Below the pieces are notes generated by a model. It ran no database searches. It was not told the DNA's origin and saw only the letters and a list, made by a program, of their open reading frames with translations. Below are positions 7,815-16,872 of a DNA stretch of 41,681 nt, piece by piece; position 1 is the stretch's first letter; every line of letters begins with the position of its first letter. Origin of the DNA: Rubrivivax sp. SCN 71-131 (lineage in GTDB: Bacteria; Pseudomonadota; Gammaproteobacteria; Burkholderiales; Burkholderiaceae_C); the NCBI GenBank assembly GCA_001724995.1, contig MEFD01000001.1:1-41681 (forward strand), in the 5' to 3' direction. The position numbers were made by a program, and so were the translations under genes.

Positions 7815-9035
7815 ATGGCAACTGCAGCAGTCGCGAAGAACCCAAGTGATTTCGTCTTCGAGTGGGAAGGCAAGGACCGCAACGGCAAGGTGGTGCGCGG
7901 CGAGCTGCGCGCCGGCGGCGAGGCGCAGGTCAGCGCCAGCCTGCGCCGCCAGGGCATCCTGATCACCAAGGTGAAGAAGCGCCGCACGGTGGGCGGGCGC
8001 AGCGTCAAGCAGAAGGACATCGCCATCTTCACGCGCCAGCTGGCGACGATGATGAAGGCCGGCGTGCCGCTGCTGCAGGCCTTCGACATCGTCGGGCGCG
8101 GCAGCACCAACCCGCGCCTGACCAAGCTGCTCAACGACATCCGCTCCGACGTCGAGACCGGCACCAGCCTCTCCGCGGCCTTTCGCAAGCACCCGCTGCA
8201 TTTCGACAGCCTCTACTGCAACCTCGTCGAGGCCGGTGAAGCCGGCGGCATCCTCGAGGCGCTGCTCGACCGTCTGGCGATCTACCAGGAGAAGACGCTG
8301 GCCATCAAGGCCAAGATCAAGTCGGCGCTGATGTATCCGATCGCGGTGATGGTGGTCGCCTTCGTCGTCGTCACGGTGATCATGCTGTTCGTCATTCCGG
8401 CCTTCAAGGAGGTCTTCTCCTCGTTCGGCGGCGAGCTGCCGGCACCGACCCTGCTCGTGATCGCCCTGTCGGAGTTCTTCGTCGCCTACTGGTGGGCGAT
8501 CTTCGGCCTGCTCTTCGGCGGTCTCTACTTCTTCTTCGAGTCGTGGAAGCGCTCCGAGAAGATGCAGATCGCGATGGACCGCTTCCTGCTCAAGGTACCG
8601 GTGTTCGGCGACCTCATCAACAAGTCGGTGATCGCGCGCTGGACGCGCACGCTCTCGACCATGTTCGCCGCCGGCGTGCCGCTGGTGGAGGCGCTGGACT
8701 CGGTCGGCGGTGCCTCGGGCAACGCGGTCTACCAGATCGCCACCGAGAAGATCCAGAGGGACGTGGCCACCGGCACGGCGCTGACCACCGCGATGACCGC
8801 CACCGGCGTGTTCCCGGTGATGGTGCTGCAGATGGCCTCGATCGGCGAGGAATCGGGCTCGCTGGACCACATGCTGGCCAAGGCGGCCGAGTTCTACGAG
8901 GACGAGGTCGACGAGATGGTGAAGGGCCTCTCCAGCCTGATGGAGCCCTTCATCATCGTCATCCTGGGCGTGATCATCGGCGGCATCGTGGTCTCGATGT
9001 ACCTGCCGATCTTCAAGCTCGGCGCGGTGGTCTGA
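7815..9035 (+). CDS. pilC: Type IV pilus inner-membrane platform protein PilC
   Basis: 406-residue polytopic protein with two T2SSF/GspF repeats: a cytoplasmic half (about 75-190, I-F-T-R-Q-L-A-T-M-M-K-A-G-V-P-L) and the second copy (about 275-395, R-W-T-R-T-L-S-T-M-F-A-A-G-V-P-L). Hydrophobic segments lie near 175-200 (V-V-A-F-V-V-V-T-V-I-M-L-F), 220-245 and 375-400. It anchors the PilB motor to the pilin assembly site. GGAGA precedes the ATG at seven bases. The length matches characterised PilC proteins. Confidence 0.96.
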   Translation: MATAAVAKNPSDFVFEWEGKDRNGKVVRGELRAGGEAQVSASLRRQGILITKVKKRRTVGGRSVKQKDIAIFTRQLATMMKAGVPLLQAFDIVGRGSTNPRLTKLLNDIRSDVETGTSLSAAFRKHPLHFDSLYCNLVEAGEAGGILEALLDRLAIYQEKTLAIKAKIKSALMYPIAVMVVAFVVVTVIMLFVIPAFKEVFSSFGGELPAPTLLVIALSEFFVAYWWAIFGLLFGGLYFFFESWKRSEKMQIAMDRFLLKVPVFGDLINKSVIARWTRTLSTMFAAGVPLVEALDSVGGASGNAVYQIATEKIQRDVATGTALTTAMTATGVFPVMVLQMASIGEESGSLDHMLAKAAEFYEDEVDEMVKGLSSLMEPFIIVILGVIIGGIVVSMYLPIFKLGAVV

Positions 9036-9047
9036 ACCGGCCCGCCC

Positions 9048-9983
9048 GTGATCGATCCGGCTCTGGCCGAGCTGCTTCTCTCGCCCTGGGCCCTCGGGGT
9101 GCTGGGGCTCGTCATCGGCAGCTTCCTCAATGTCGTCATCTACCGCCTGCCGCTGATGCTCGAGCGGCAATGGTGGTCCGACGTGGTCGCGCAGCTGCGC
9201 GATCGCGATTCCTTTCGCCGCACCTTCGCCGCGGAGGCGCCGCCGGGGCTCGACCAGGCCGCCGGCGCGCTGCGGCGAACCCTGGCCGCGCTCGGCCCGC
9301 TGTCGCTGACCAAGCCGGGCTCGCGCTGCCCGTCCTGCAGCCACCGCATCCGTTGGCACGAGAACATCCCGCTGCTGTCCTGGCTGCGCCTGCATGGCCG
9401 CTGCTCGGCCTGCGGCGCCCGCATCACGGCGCGCTATCCGCTGGTGGAACTCGCCACCGCGCTGCTCTTCGGCGCCGTCGCCTGGCGCGCCGGCGGCCAG
9501 CCGGTGGCCCTGCTGCATTGCGGGCTCGTCGCCGGCCTGGTCACGCTGGCCATGATCGACTGGGACACGACGGTCCTGCCGGACGCGATCACGCTGCCGC
9601 TGCTGTGGGCAGGCCTGGTCGCCGCGGCGTTGGGCTGGCTGCCCGCGGTGACGCTGTCCGCCGCGATGTGGGGTGCCGTGGCCGGCTATCTTTCGCTGTG
9701 GTCGGTGTACTGGCTCTTCAAGCTCACCACGGGCAAGGAGGGCATGGGCTTCGGCGACTTCAAGCTGCTGGCCGCACTCGGCGCCTGGCTGGGCTGGCAG
9801 GCCATCCTGCCGATCGTGCTCATGGCCTCGGTCATCGGCGCCATCGTCGGCCTGCTGATGAAGATGCTCGGCCAGCTGCGCGAGGGCCGCTTCGTTCCCT
9901 TCGGCCCCTTCCTGGCCGGCGGCGGGCTGGTGGTGCTGCTGGCCGGCCTGCCCACGGTGCTTGGCTGGATCGGCTGGAGCTGA
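9048..9983 (+). CDS. pilD: Prepilin leader peptidase / N-methyltransferase PilD
   Basis: 311-residue polytopic aspartic protease of the GspO/PilD family that removes the prepilin leader and methylates the new N-terminus. The cytoplasmic zinc loop is intact: C94-P-S-C97 and C119-S-A-C122. The two catalytic aspartates lie in M-I-D-W-D-T and G-F-G-D-F-K. The start is GTG, 12 bases after pilC. The segment between the first helix and the cysteine loop (about 45-90) is Ala/Arg-rich and somewhat longer than in Pseudomonas PilD. It processes pilins encoded outside this window; no pilin gene is present here. Confidence 0.95.
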   Translation: MIDPALAELLLSPWALGVLGLVIGSFLNVVIYRLPLMLERQWWSDVVAQLRDRDSFRRTFAAEAPPGLDQAAGALRRTLAALGPLSLTKPGSRCPSCSHRIRWHENIPLLSWLRLHGRCSACGARITARYPLVELATALLFGAVAWRAGGQPVALLHCGLVAGLVTLAMIDWDTTVLPDAITLPLLWAGLVAAALGWLPAVTLSAAMWGAVAGYLSLWSVYWLFKLTTGKEGMGFGDFKLLAALGAWLGWQAILPIVLMASVIGAIVGLLMKMLGQLREGRFVPFGPFLAGGGLVVLLAGLPTVLGWIGWS

Positions 9984-10005
9984 GCTCGCCTGCCGCACCT
10001 GCACG

Positions 10006-10653
10006 ATGCATCCCCGCGGCGTGCACACCATCGGCCTCACCGGCGGCATCGGCAGCGGCAAGAGCACGGTGGCCGCGCTCCTCGTCGAACGCGGCGCGGT
10101 GCTCGTCGACACCGACGCCATCGCCCGCGCACTGACCTTGCCCGGCGGCGCGGCGATCGCCGCCATCGCCGAACGCTTCGGCGCGCCGATGATCGGCGCC
10201 GACGGCGCGCTGGACCGCGGGCGCATGCGCGCACAGGTCTTCGCCGACCCCGCGGCCAAGGCGCAGCTGGAAGCCATCCTGCACCCGCTGATCGGCGCGC
10301 AGGCCGAGCGCGAGGCCGCCGCCGCCGGCGGGCGCAGCGTCGTCTTCGACGTGCCGTTGCTGACCGAATCGGCGCGCTGGCGCGCGCGCGTGCAGCGCGT
10401 CCTCGTCGTCGACTGCGAAGAGGACACGCAGTGCCGCCGCGTCATGCAGCGCTCGGGATGGAGCGAAGCGACCGTGCGTGCGGTGATCGCGCAGCAGGCC
10501 GGGCGGACGGCACGGCGCGCCATCGCCGATGCGGTGATCTACAACGACGGCATCGGCGCGCAGGAACTGGCCCGGCAGGTCCAGGCGCTCTGGGCCCGCT
10601 GGGGCCCCGACGCTGTGGAACAATCCCGCGCAGCTTGCCGGGCGCACCCTTGA
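10006..10653 (+). CDS. coaE: Dephospho-CoA kinase
   Basis: 215-residue P-loop kinase catalysing the last step of coenzyme A synthesis (phosphorylation of the ribose 3'-hydroxyl of dephospho-CoA). The P-loop G-L-T-G-G-I-G-S-G-K-S lies at residues 10-20, followed by V-D-T-D-A-I-A-R and the lid-side segment V-V-F-D-V-P-L-L-T-E-S. The ATG at 10006 is 22 bases after pilD. The position between pilD and zapD is the conserved order in beta- and gamma-proteobacteria. The last three bases overlap the zapD TTG start. Confidence 0.95.
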   Translation: MHPRGVHTIGLTGGIGSGKSTVAALLVERGAVLVDTDAIARALTLPGGAAIAAIAERFGAPMIGADGALDRGRMRAQVFADPAAKAQLEAILHPLIGAQAEREAAAAGGRSVVFDVPLLTESARWRARVQRVLVVDCEEDTQCRRVMQRSGWSEATVRAVIAQQAGRTARRAIADAVIYNDGIGAQELARQVQALWARWGPDAVEQSRAACRAHP

Positions 10654-11405
10654 TCCTCTACGAGTACCCGTTTCACGAAGGCATCCGCACGATGCTGCGG
10701 CTCGAGCACCTGTTCGACCGCCTGGCGCAGCTGATGCCGCGCGATGCGCCGGTGGACCACCACTTCGCGCTGGCGACGATCTTCGAGATCATGGACGTCG
10801 CCGCGCGGGCAGACCTCAAGGCCGACCTGCTGAAGGAGCTGGACCGCCACCGCGCGCAACTGGCGGGCTATCGCGGCAATCCGGCGATCTCGGAAGCCAT
10901 GCTCGAAGACGTCATCGGCCGCATCGAACGCGCCCACGAGGGCCTCAATCGGCTGCAGGGCAAGGCCGGGCAGGCGCTGGCCGGCAACGAGTGGCTGATG
11001 AGCATCCGCAGCCGCATCAACATCCCCGGCGGCACCTGCGAATTCGACCTCCCCTCCTATTACGCCTGGCAGCAGCGCGCCCCCGAGCAGCGCCGCGGCG
11101 ACCTTGCCGGCTGGACCTCGACGCTGATGCCGCTGGCGTCGGCGCTCTACACGCTGCTGAGCCTGCTGCGCGAAAGCGGCACGTCGCAGCGCATGATCGC
11201 CGGTGCCGGCCAGTACCAGCAAACGCTGCCGCAGAGCAAGACCTACCAGCTGCTGCGTCTGCGCATGAACGGCGACGACGGCCTCGTGCCCGAGATCAGC
11301 GGGCACCGACTGCTCGTCGCGGTGCGCATGATGCGCGCCGACGCCGAGGGGCGGCTGCGACCGGCCGCCGTCGACGTGCCCTTCGAACTGACCTTGTGCT
11401 GCTGA
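10650..11405 (+). CDS. zapD: Cell division protein ZapD (YacF)
   Basis: 251 residues, matching the family (about 247-251). ZapD crosslinks FtsZ filaments at midcell. The N-terminus I-L-Y-E-Y-P-F-H-E-G-I-R-T-M-L-R-L-E-H-L-F and the late block Y-Q-Q-T-L-P are hallmarks. The first family residue aligns to a TTG codon at 10650, which overlaps the coaE stop as TTGA; I take that as a rare TTG start with translational coupling. The next in-frame ATG (10693) would remove 14 conserved residues. It sits between coaE and yacG as in many proteobacteria. Confidence 0.93.
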   Translation: MILYEYPFHEGIRTMLRLEHLFDRLAQLMPRDAPVDHHFALATIFEIMDVAARADLKADLLKELDRHRAQLAGYRGNPAISEAMLEDVIGRIERAHEGLNRLQGKAGQALAGNEWLMSIRSRINIPGGTCEFDLPSYYAWQQRAPEQRRGDLAGWTSTLMPLASALYTLLSLLRESGTSQRMIAGAGQYQQTLPQSKTYQLLRLRMNGDDGLVPEISGHRLLVAVRMMRADAEGRLRPAAVDVPFELTLCC

Positions 11406-11415
11406 GCAGCCGAGC

Positions 11416-11658
11416 GTGCAAGGCTCCAAGCGACCGAACACCCCGCGTACCGTGGCCACCAAGCCGATCGTCGTCCCCTGCCCGGGCTGCCGCCAGCCCA
11501 GCCGCTATGGCCCGCAGAATCCCTGGCGGCCCTTCTGCAGCGAGCGCTGCCGCAGCCTGGACCTCGGCGCCTGGGCCAGCGAGGCCTATCGCGTGCCGGC
11601 CCAGTCCCCGCCCGACGGGCGGACCGCCGACGACGCACCGGTCGATCCGCGCCACTGA
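11416..11658 (+). CDS. yacG: DNA gyrase inhibitor / zinc protein YacG
   Basis: 80-residue zinc-ribbon protein with ligands C22-P-G-C25 and C41-S-E-R-C45, then the family segment R-C-R-S-L-D-L-G-A-W-A-S-E-x-Y-R-V-P. In E. coli YacG binds GyrB and inhibits gyrase. The GTG at 11416, 10 bases after zapD, is used; a GTG at 11452 would give a 68-residue protein closer to the usual length, so the N-terminal 12 residues are uncertain. Last gene of the pilBCD-coaE-zapD-yacG block. Confidence 0.9.
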   Translation: MQGSKRPNTPRTVATKPIVVPCPGCRQPSRYGPQNPWRPFCSERCRSLDLGAWASEAYRVPAQSPPDGRTADDAPVDPRH

Positions 11659-11746
11659 GGCCGGCCGTCGCAGCGGCCTGGCTTCAGGGCATCGCCGCGG
11701 CAAGTCGCCCGCGTGATGCCGTGGCGGTGGCGACGCCTGGGGTCGA

Positions 11747-12433
11747 TCACCCGGCACCGTCCAGCCGGCGCGTCCAGTCCTCGACCGCGGCGCTGCGCAG
11801 GCGCTGCGTGAAGAGCTTGCGCCAGCTCGGCGTCAGCGGCAGGTCGAGCACGGGCGCGAGAATCTCCGCATCGACGACGCGGTCGCGGATCAGCGTCAGC
11901 AGCGCGGCCACGCTCCAATCGGGGTGCGGCCGCCGCAGCAGCTCGGGCTCGTCGCCTGCGGCGAGCCGGCCGGGCTCGAGCACGCGCAGGTACCAGCCCG
12001 TGCGCAGCGTCTGCTGCACCTGCGCCGCCATGTCGCGTGCGCCAAAGCGCAGATTGAGCCGATAGCACGGCTGGCGCCCCTGCGTGATCACGAGGCGCAC
12101 GCTGCCGATGCGCCACTCATCACCGATGCAGACCTCGCTCTCGTCGAGGCCATCGATGCTGAGGTTCTCGCCGAAGGCGCCGGGCTGCTCGAACAAGGTC
12201 TGGGCCGGATAGCGCTCACGCCAGCGGGCGTAGTGCGCCCAGGGGTAGACGTGCATGGCCTTGTCGACGCCGCCGTGCGCCTGCATGTCGCCCTGCTCGT
12301 CGCCGTGCAGTCCGAGCAGGGCGACCGCATGCGGCCCGGACACCGGGTGCTTGTCGATGCCGCTGAGCACCGGCCCGAGCGGCGCCCTGCCCCCGATGAG
12401 GACGGCGCGCACGCGCGGCGGCGACACCTTCAT
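11747..12433 (-). CDS. MOSC-domain protein (YiiM-like)
   Basis: 228 residues. A MOSC domain (about 25-160) contains the G-D-x-Q-A-H-G-G-V-D-K-A-M-H motif and the conserved cysteine in G-R-Q-P-C-Y-R-L, followed by a C-terminal 3-alpha domain ending in W-R-K-L-F-T-Q-R. YiiM proteins are molybdenum-cofactor enzymes that reduce N-hydroxylated purine analogues; membership is clear, the substrate is inferred. It is the last gene of the minus-strand beta-oxidation cluster, 16 bases after the crotonase, and is probably carried by that transcript although no role in lipid metabolism is known. It converges on yacG across an 88-base gap. Confidence 0.88.
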   Translation of the reverse strand: MKVSPPRVRAVLIGGRAPLGPVLSGIDKHPVSGPHAVALLGLHGDEQGDMQAHGGVDKAMHVYPWAHYARWRERYPAQTLFEQPGAFGENLSIDGLDESEVCIGDEWRIGSVRLVITQGRQPCYRLNLRFGARDMAAQVQQTLRTGWYLRVLEPGRLAAGDEPELLRRPHPDWSVAALLTLIRDRVVDAEILAPVLDLPLTPSWRKLFTQRLRSAAVEDWTRRLDGAG

Positions 12434-12449
12434 CGCTGCGTCGCGGCCT

Positions 12450-13226
12450 TCAGAATTTCGAGAAGTCGGGTCTGCGCTTCTCGAAGAAGGCCTGGAAGGC
12501 TTCCTTGGCTTCCGGGCTATGCAGCCGCTGGATGAAGAGCTCGCCCTCGGCGTGGATGATGCGCAGCAGCTGCTCGCGCTGCGGCGCGAGCATCAGGCGC
12601 TTGGACTCGCGCACCGCGCTTGGCGGCAGCGCGCTGAAGCGTGCGGCCACACGGCGCGCGTGGTTCACGACTTCGGGCGCCGGCAGCACGGCATTGGCCA
12701 GGCCGCACTCGACCGCGGCCTCGGCGCCGAAGGGCTCGCCCAGCAGCAGCTTCTCGGCCGCGCGGCGCTGGCCCATGAGCTGCGGGATCAGCAGACTGGA
12801 GCCGAACTCCGGGACGAGCCCGAGGCCGGTGAAGGGCATGGCGAGCTTGGCGTCGTCGGCCACGAAGACGAAGTCGCAGTGCATCAGCATCGTCGTGCCG
12901 ATGCCGATCGCCGCGCCGGTGACCGCGGCGATCACCGGCTTCTCGCAGTCGAGCAGCGCGAACATGAACTGCGCGACGGCCGACTTCTCGAAGCTCGCGC
13001 CGCCGGCGCCGGGCGGGTTCTTCAGGAAGTCCTCGAGGTCGTTGCCCGAGGTGAAGATGCCCGGCTGCCCGGTGATGAGCACCGCACGCACCGCGGCGTC
13101 GGCGCTCGCCGCGCGCAGCGCGTCGGCCATCGCCTGGTACATGGCAACGGTGAGCGCGTTCTTCTTCTCGGGGCGCGCGATCTCGATCGTGGCGACGCCG
13201 TCCATCGTGGCGGTGCGGATGCTCAT
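12450..13226 (-). CDS. Crotonase-family protein, probably a delta3,delta2-enoyl-CoA isomerase
   Basis: 258-residue enoyl-CoA hydratase/isomerase fold. The oxyanion-hole segments are present (I-F-T-S-G-N-D-L; G-A-A-I-G-I-G-T). Of the two glutamates needed for hydratase activity, the first (C-E-L in rat mitochondrial hydratase) is replaced by G-T-T-M, and the second position by P-F-T-G. A glutamate at 140 in L-G-L-V-P-E-F-G-S-S sits where ECI/PaaG isomerases have their catalytic acid. I therefore favour isomerase activity, used for unsaturated fatty acids with odd-position double bonds. The hydratase step is supplied by the fused enzyme at 14477-16861. Confidence 0.82.
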   Translation of the reverse strand: MSIRTATMDGVATIEIARPEKKNALTVAMYQAMADALRAASADAAVRAVLITGQPGIFTSGNDLEDFLKNPPGAGGASFEKSAVAQFMFALLDCEKPVIAAVTGAAIGIGTTMLMHCDFVFVADDAKLAMPFTGLGLVPEFGSSLLIPQLMGQRRAAEKLLLGEPFGAEAAVECGLANAVLPAPEVVNHARRVAARFSALPPSAVRESKRLMLAPQREQLLRIIHAEGELFIQRLHSPEAKEAFQAFFEKRRPDFSKF

Positions 13227-13257
13227 GCGGGACTCCGGTTCCTTCGGTGGGTCTGGT

Positions 13258-14460
13258 TCAGCAGCGTTCGAGGATACCGGCTGCCCCCTGGCCCATGCCC
13301 ACGCACATCGTCACCATGCCGTACTTCAGCTTGTGGCGGCGCAGCGCGTGCACGACGGTGGCCGAGCGGATGGCGCCGGTGGCCCCCAGCGGGTGCCCGA
13401 GCGCGATCGCGCCGCCCATCGGGTTCACCTTGGCGGGGTCGAGCTTGCAGGTCTCCATCACTGCCAGGCTTTGCGCCGCGAAGGCTTCGTTGAGCTCGAT
13501 CCAGCCGAGTTCATCCTGCGCGATGCCGGCGAGCTTCAGGGCCGCAGGAATGGCCTCGATGGGGCCGATGCCCATGATCTCGGGCGGCACGCCGCGCGCG
13601 GCGAAGCTGACGAAGCGCGCCAGCGGCGTCAGGCCGAAGGTCTTCAGCGCCTTCTCGCTGCAGACGATCAACGCGCCTGCGCCGTCGCTGGTCTGGCTGC
13701 TGTTGCCGGCGGTGACGCTGCCCTTGGCGGCGAACGCGGGCTTCAACTTGGCCAGGCCTTCGAGGCTGGTGTCCGGACGCGGGCCTTCGTCGATGTCGAC
13801 GGTGCGCGTCTCCACGTTGACGCCGCCGCTGGCCAGGTCCGGGCTGCGCGCAGTGACGGTGATGGGCGTCGTGATCTCGTCCTTGAACTCGCCCGCGGCG
13901 ATCGCGGCGATGGCGCGCTGGTGGCTCTGCAGCGCGAAGGCGTCCTGCGCCTCGCGGCTGACCTTCCACTGCGCGGCGACCTTCTCGGCCGTCATGCCCA
14001 TGCCGTAGGCGATGCCGACGTTCTCGTCGTGCGCGAACATCTCCGGGTTGAACGAGGGCTTGTTGCCGGTCATGGGCACCAGGCTCATGCTCTCGGCGCC
14101 GCCGGCGATCATCACCTCGGCCTCGCCGACGCGGATGCGGTCGGCAGCCATCTGCAGCGCGGTCAGGCCGCTGGCGCAGAAGCGGTTGACGGTCACGCCC
14201 GCCACGCTGTGCGGCAGCCCGGCGAGCACCATCGCCACGCGCGCCATGTTCATGCCCTGCTCGCCCTCGGGGAAGCTGCAGCCGATGATGGCGTCCTCGA
14301 TGGCCTTGGGGTCCAGGCTCGGCACCTGCGCGAGCGCACTCTTCACCGCGGCGACGAGCAGGTCGTCGGGTCGCGTGTTGCGGAAGTAGCCGCGCCCCGA
14401 ACGCCCGATGGGCGTACGCGTGGCGGCGACGATGTAGGCGTCTTGAACTTGCTTGGTCAT
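13258..14460 (-). CDS. Acetyl-CoA C-acyltransferase (3-ketoacyl-CoA thiolase)
   Basis: 400-residue thiolase carrying out the last beta-oxidation step. Nucleophilic C95 is in V-N-R-F-C-A-S-G-L; His356 is in A-L-G-H-P-L-G-A-T-G; the general-base Cys386 is in C-V-G-M-G-Q-G. All three catalytic positions are intact and the length is standard. It lies 16 bases downstream of the FadN-like gene and 31 bases before the crotonase gene, so the three are almost certainly co-transcribed. Degradative rather than PHB biosynthetic function is inferred from the neighbours. Confidence 0.93.
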   Translation of the reverse strand: MTKQVQDAYIVAATRTPIGRSGRGYFRNTRPDDLLVAAVKSALAQVPSLDPKAIEDAIIGCSFPEGEQGMNMARVAMVLAGLPHSVAGVTVNRFCASGLTALQMAADRIRVGEAEVMIAGGAESMSLVPMTGNKPSFNPEMFAHDENVGIAYGMGMTAEKVAAQWKVSREAQDAFALQSHQRAIAAIAAGEFKDEITTPITVTARSPDLASGGVNVETRTVDIDEGPRPDTSLEGLAKLKPAFAAKGSVTAGNSSQTSDGAGALIVCSEKALKTFGLTPLARFVSFAARGVPPEIMGIGPIEAIPAALKLAGIAQDELGWIELNEAFAAQSLAVMETCKLDPAKVNPMGGAIALGHPLGATGAIRSATVVHALRRHKLKYGMVTMCVGMGQGAAGILERC

Positions 14461-14476
14461 GGTCGTCGTCCTGGGA

Positions 14477-16861
14477 TCAGTTGCGCACGGGCTTGCCGGT
14501 CTGCAGCATGCCCATGATGCGTTCCTGGGTCTTGGGGTGGTCGAGCAGGGCGCAGAAGCGCTCGCGCTCCATCGTCATCAGGTATTCCTCGCTGACGAGC
14601 GAGCCGGCGTCGACGTCACCGCCGCAGACGACCTCGGCGATCTGCGTGGCGATGTGCTGGTCGTGCGCGCTGATGAAGCCGCCCTCGCGCATGTTGACGA
14701 GCTGGCCGCGGATGGTCGCCAGCGCGTTGCGCCCGGCCACCGGGACGGGGCGGCGCACGGGCGGGCGAAAACCCTCGGCGGCCATCGCCCTGGCCTGGGC
14801 CAGCGCGACGAAGAGCAGCTCGTCCTTGTGCGGCACGATGACGTCGCTGTGCAGCAGGTAGCCGTACTTGCGCGACTCGATCGCGCTCGTGCCGACCTTG
14901 GCCATCGCGGCGTTGGTGAAGCCGTCGGTGAGGAACTTCAGCAGGTCGGCACCCGCATTGCCGGCGTTGGCCATCTCGGCCGCACGCCGCGCGATGTAGG
15001 TCAGTCCGCCGCCCGCAGGCACCAGGCCCACGCCGACCTCGACCAGGCCGACGTAGGTCTCCATCGCCGCCACGCGGCGGTGGGCGTAGACCGAGAGCTC
15101 GCAGCCGCCGCCGAGCGCCATGCCGCGCATCGCCGCCACCACCGGCACCTGCGCGTAGCGCACGCGCAGCATCAGGTCCTGCAGCGTCTTCACGACCGGG
15201 GCGATGCCCTTGGAGCCGCTCTTCATGAAGACGGGCATCAGCGATTCCAGGTTGGCGCCGGCCGAGAAGACGTCGTCGGGCGACCAGATCACGAGGCCCT
15301 GGTAGCTCGCCTCGGCCAACTCGAGCGCCTTGGCCATCGCGTCCATCACCGCCTGGCTGATGAGGTGCAGCTTGGCGGTGATGCTGAGGATCAACACCTC
15401 GCCGTCCAGCGTCCAGATGCGCGCCTCCTCGTTCTTCCAGACCTCGGTGCCCGCCTTCAACGGCTCGACGGCACCGCTGCCCAGCACGTTCTCGGGGAAG
15501 TGCTGGCGCGCGTAGACCGGGAGCCGGCTGCGCGGAACGTAGGCCTGCTTCGCCGGGCTCCAGGAGCCCTCGGGCGTGTGCACTCCGGTGCGGCCGTCGA
15601 ACACCCAGTCGGGCAGCGGCGCCTTGCACAGGGCCTTGCCGGCATCGATGTCTTCCTTGACCCAAGCGGCCACCTGCTGCCAGCCGGCGTCCTGCCACAG
15701 CTCGAAGGGGCCTTGCTTGTTGCCGAAGCCCCAGCGCATCGCGAAATCGACGTCGCGCGCGCTGTCGGCGATGTCCTGCAGATGCACCGCGGCGTAGTGG
15801 AAGCCGTCGCGCAGGATGGCCCAGAGGAACTGCGCCTGCGGGTTGGGGCTCTCGCGCAGCAACTTCAGCCGCTCGGCGGCCGGCTTCTTGAGGATGCGCT
15901 CGACGATGGGCTCGGCCTTGCCGCCGCCGGCCACGTAGTCGCCCTTGGCCGGATCCAGGCGCAGGATGTCCTTCCCTACCTTCTTGAAGAAGCCCGCGCC
16001 GCTCTTCTGGCCGAGCGCGCCCTTGTCGATCAGCGCCTGCAGCGCCGCAGGTGTTGCGTAGCTCGCATGGAAGGGGTCGCCCGCGAGGTTGTCCTGCATC
16101 GTCCTGATGACGTGCGCCATCGTGTCCAGGCCGACCACGTCCGCGGTGCGGAAGGTCGCGGAACTGGCGCGGCCGAGTTTCTTGCCGGTGAGGTCGTCGA
16201 CGATGTCGTAGCTCAGGCCGAAGTTCTCGGCCTCCTTCATCACCGCGAGGATGCCGGCCACGCCGACGCGGTTGGCGACGAAGTTGGGCGTGTCCTTGGC
16301 GTGCACCACGCTCTTGCCGAGCGCCGTCGTGACGAAGGCCTCGAGCTGGTCCAGCACCTCGGGCTGCGTGGTCGGCGTGTTGATGAGTTCCACCAGCGCC
16401 ATGTAGCGCGGCGGGTTGAAGAAGTGGATGCCGCAGAAGCGCGGACGCACCGACTCGGGCAGCGCCTGCGAGAGCTTGGTGATCGACAGGCCCGAGGTGT
16501 TGCTGGCGACGATGGCGTGGGCGCTGAGCGCAGGCGCGATCTTCTGGTAGAGGTCGAGCTTCCAGTCCATGCGCTCGGCGATGGCCTCGATGACGAGGTC
16601 GCATTCGCTCAAGCACGCCAGGTGCTCCTCGTAGTTGGCGGCCTGGATCAGCGCAGCGTCCTCCGTGACGCCCAGCGGCGAGGGCTTGAGCTTCTTCAGG
16701 TTGTCGATGGCCCTGGTGACGATGCCGTTCTTCGGGCCTTCCTTGGCGGGAAGGTCGAAGAGGATCACGGGCACCTTGCAGTTGACCATGTGGGCGGCGA
16801 TCTGCGCGCCCATGACGCCGGCGCCGAGCACGGCGACCTTGCGGACGGGGAAACGGTTCAT
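14477..16861 (-). CDS. 3-hydroxyacyl-CoA dehydrogenase / enoyl-CoA hydratase fusion (FadN-like)
   Basis: 794 residues in the reverse domain order to FadB: dehydrogenase first, crotonase last, as in FadN. The N-terminal Rossmann fold has G-A-G-V-M-G at 13-18, and the dehydrogenase signature H-F-F-N-P-P-R-Y-M follows near 145. The C-terminal crotonase (about 480-700) keeps both hydratase glutamates, in G-G-G-C-E-L and V-E-V-G-V-G-L-V-P. It performs hydration and NAD-dependent oxidation of acyl-CoA intermediates. With the thiolase and acyl-CoA dehydrogenase it completes a beta-oxidation cycle. Confidence 0.93.
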   Translation of the reverse strand: MNRFPVRKVAVLGAGVMGAQIAAHMVNCKVPVILFDLPAKEGPKNGIVTRAIDNLKKLKPSPLGVTEDAALIQAANYEEHLACLSECDLVIEAIAERMDWKLDLYQKIAPALSAHAIVASNTSGLSITKLSQALPESVRPRFCGIHFFNPPRYMALVELINTPTTQPEVLDQLEAFVTTALGKSVVHAKDTPNFVANRVGVAGILAVMKEAENFGLSYDIVDDLTGKKLGRASSATFRTADVVGLDTMAHVIRTMQDNLAGDPFHASYATPAALQALIDKGALGQKSGAGFFKKVGKDILRLDPAKGDYVAGGGKAEPIVERILKKPAAERLKLLRESPNPQAQFLWAILRDGFHYAAVHLQDIADSARDVDFAMRWGFGNKQGPFELWQDAGWQQVAAWVKEDIDAGKALCKAPLPDWVFDGRTGVHTPEGSWSPAKQAYVPRSRLPVYARQHFPENVLGSGAVEPLKAGTEVWKNEEARIWTLDGEVLILSITAKLHLISQAVMDAMAKALELAEASYQGLVIWSPDDVFSAGANLESLMPVFMKSGSKGIAPVVKTLQDLMLRVRYAQVPVVAAMRGMALGGGCELSVYAHRRVAAMETYVGLVEVGVGLVPAGGGLTYIARRAAEMANAGNAGADLLKFLTDGFTNAAMAKVGTSAIESRKYGYLLHSDVIVPHKDELLFVALAQARAMAAEGFRPPVRRPVPVAGRNALATIRGQLVNMREGGFISAHDQHIATQIAEVVCGGDVDAGSLVSEEYLMTMERERFCALLDHPKTQERIMGMLQTGKPVRN

Positions 16862-16872
16862 GGCGGAGTTCC

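Noticed and set aside
6021..10523. Very long minus-strand open frame (1500 codons) opposite pilBCD-coaE
   Set aside because: Composition is that of a shadow frame in GC-rich DNA (His/Arg/Asp/Gly-rich, no domains); the plus strand carries clear pil genes.
11658..11679. AGGCCG-N10-CGGCCT as a terminator after yacG
   Set aside because: Only a 6-bp stem with a 10-base loop, overlapping the stop codon and without a T-run; too weak to call in DNA this GC-rich.
13256..13272. GTTCAG followed by a similar hexamer near the thiolase stop codon
   Set aside because: Spacing is not 11 bp, there is no -10 box, and it lies at the 3' end of a coding frame.
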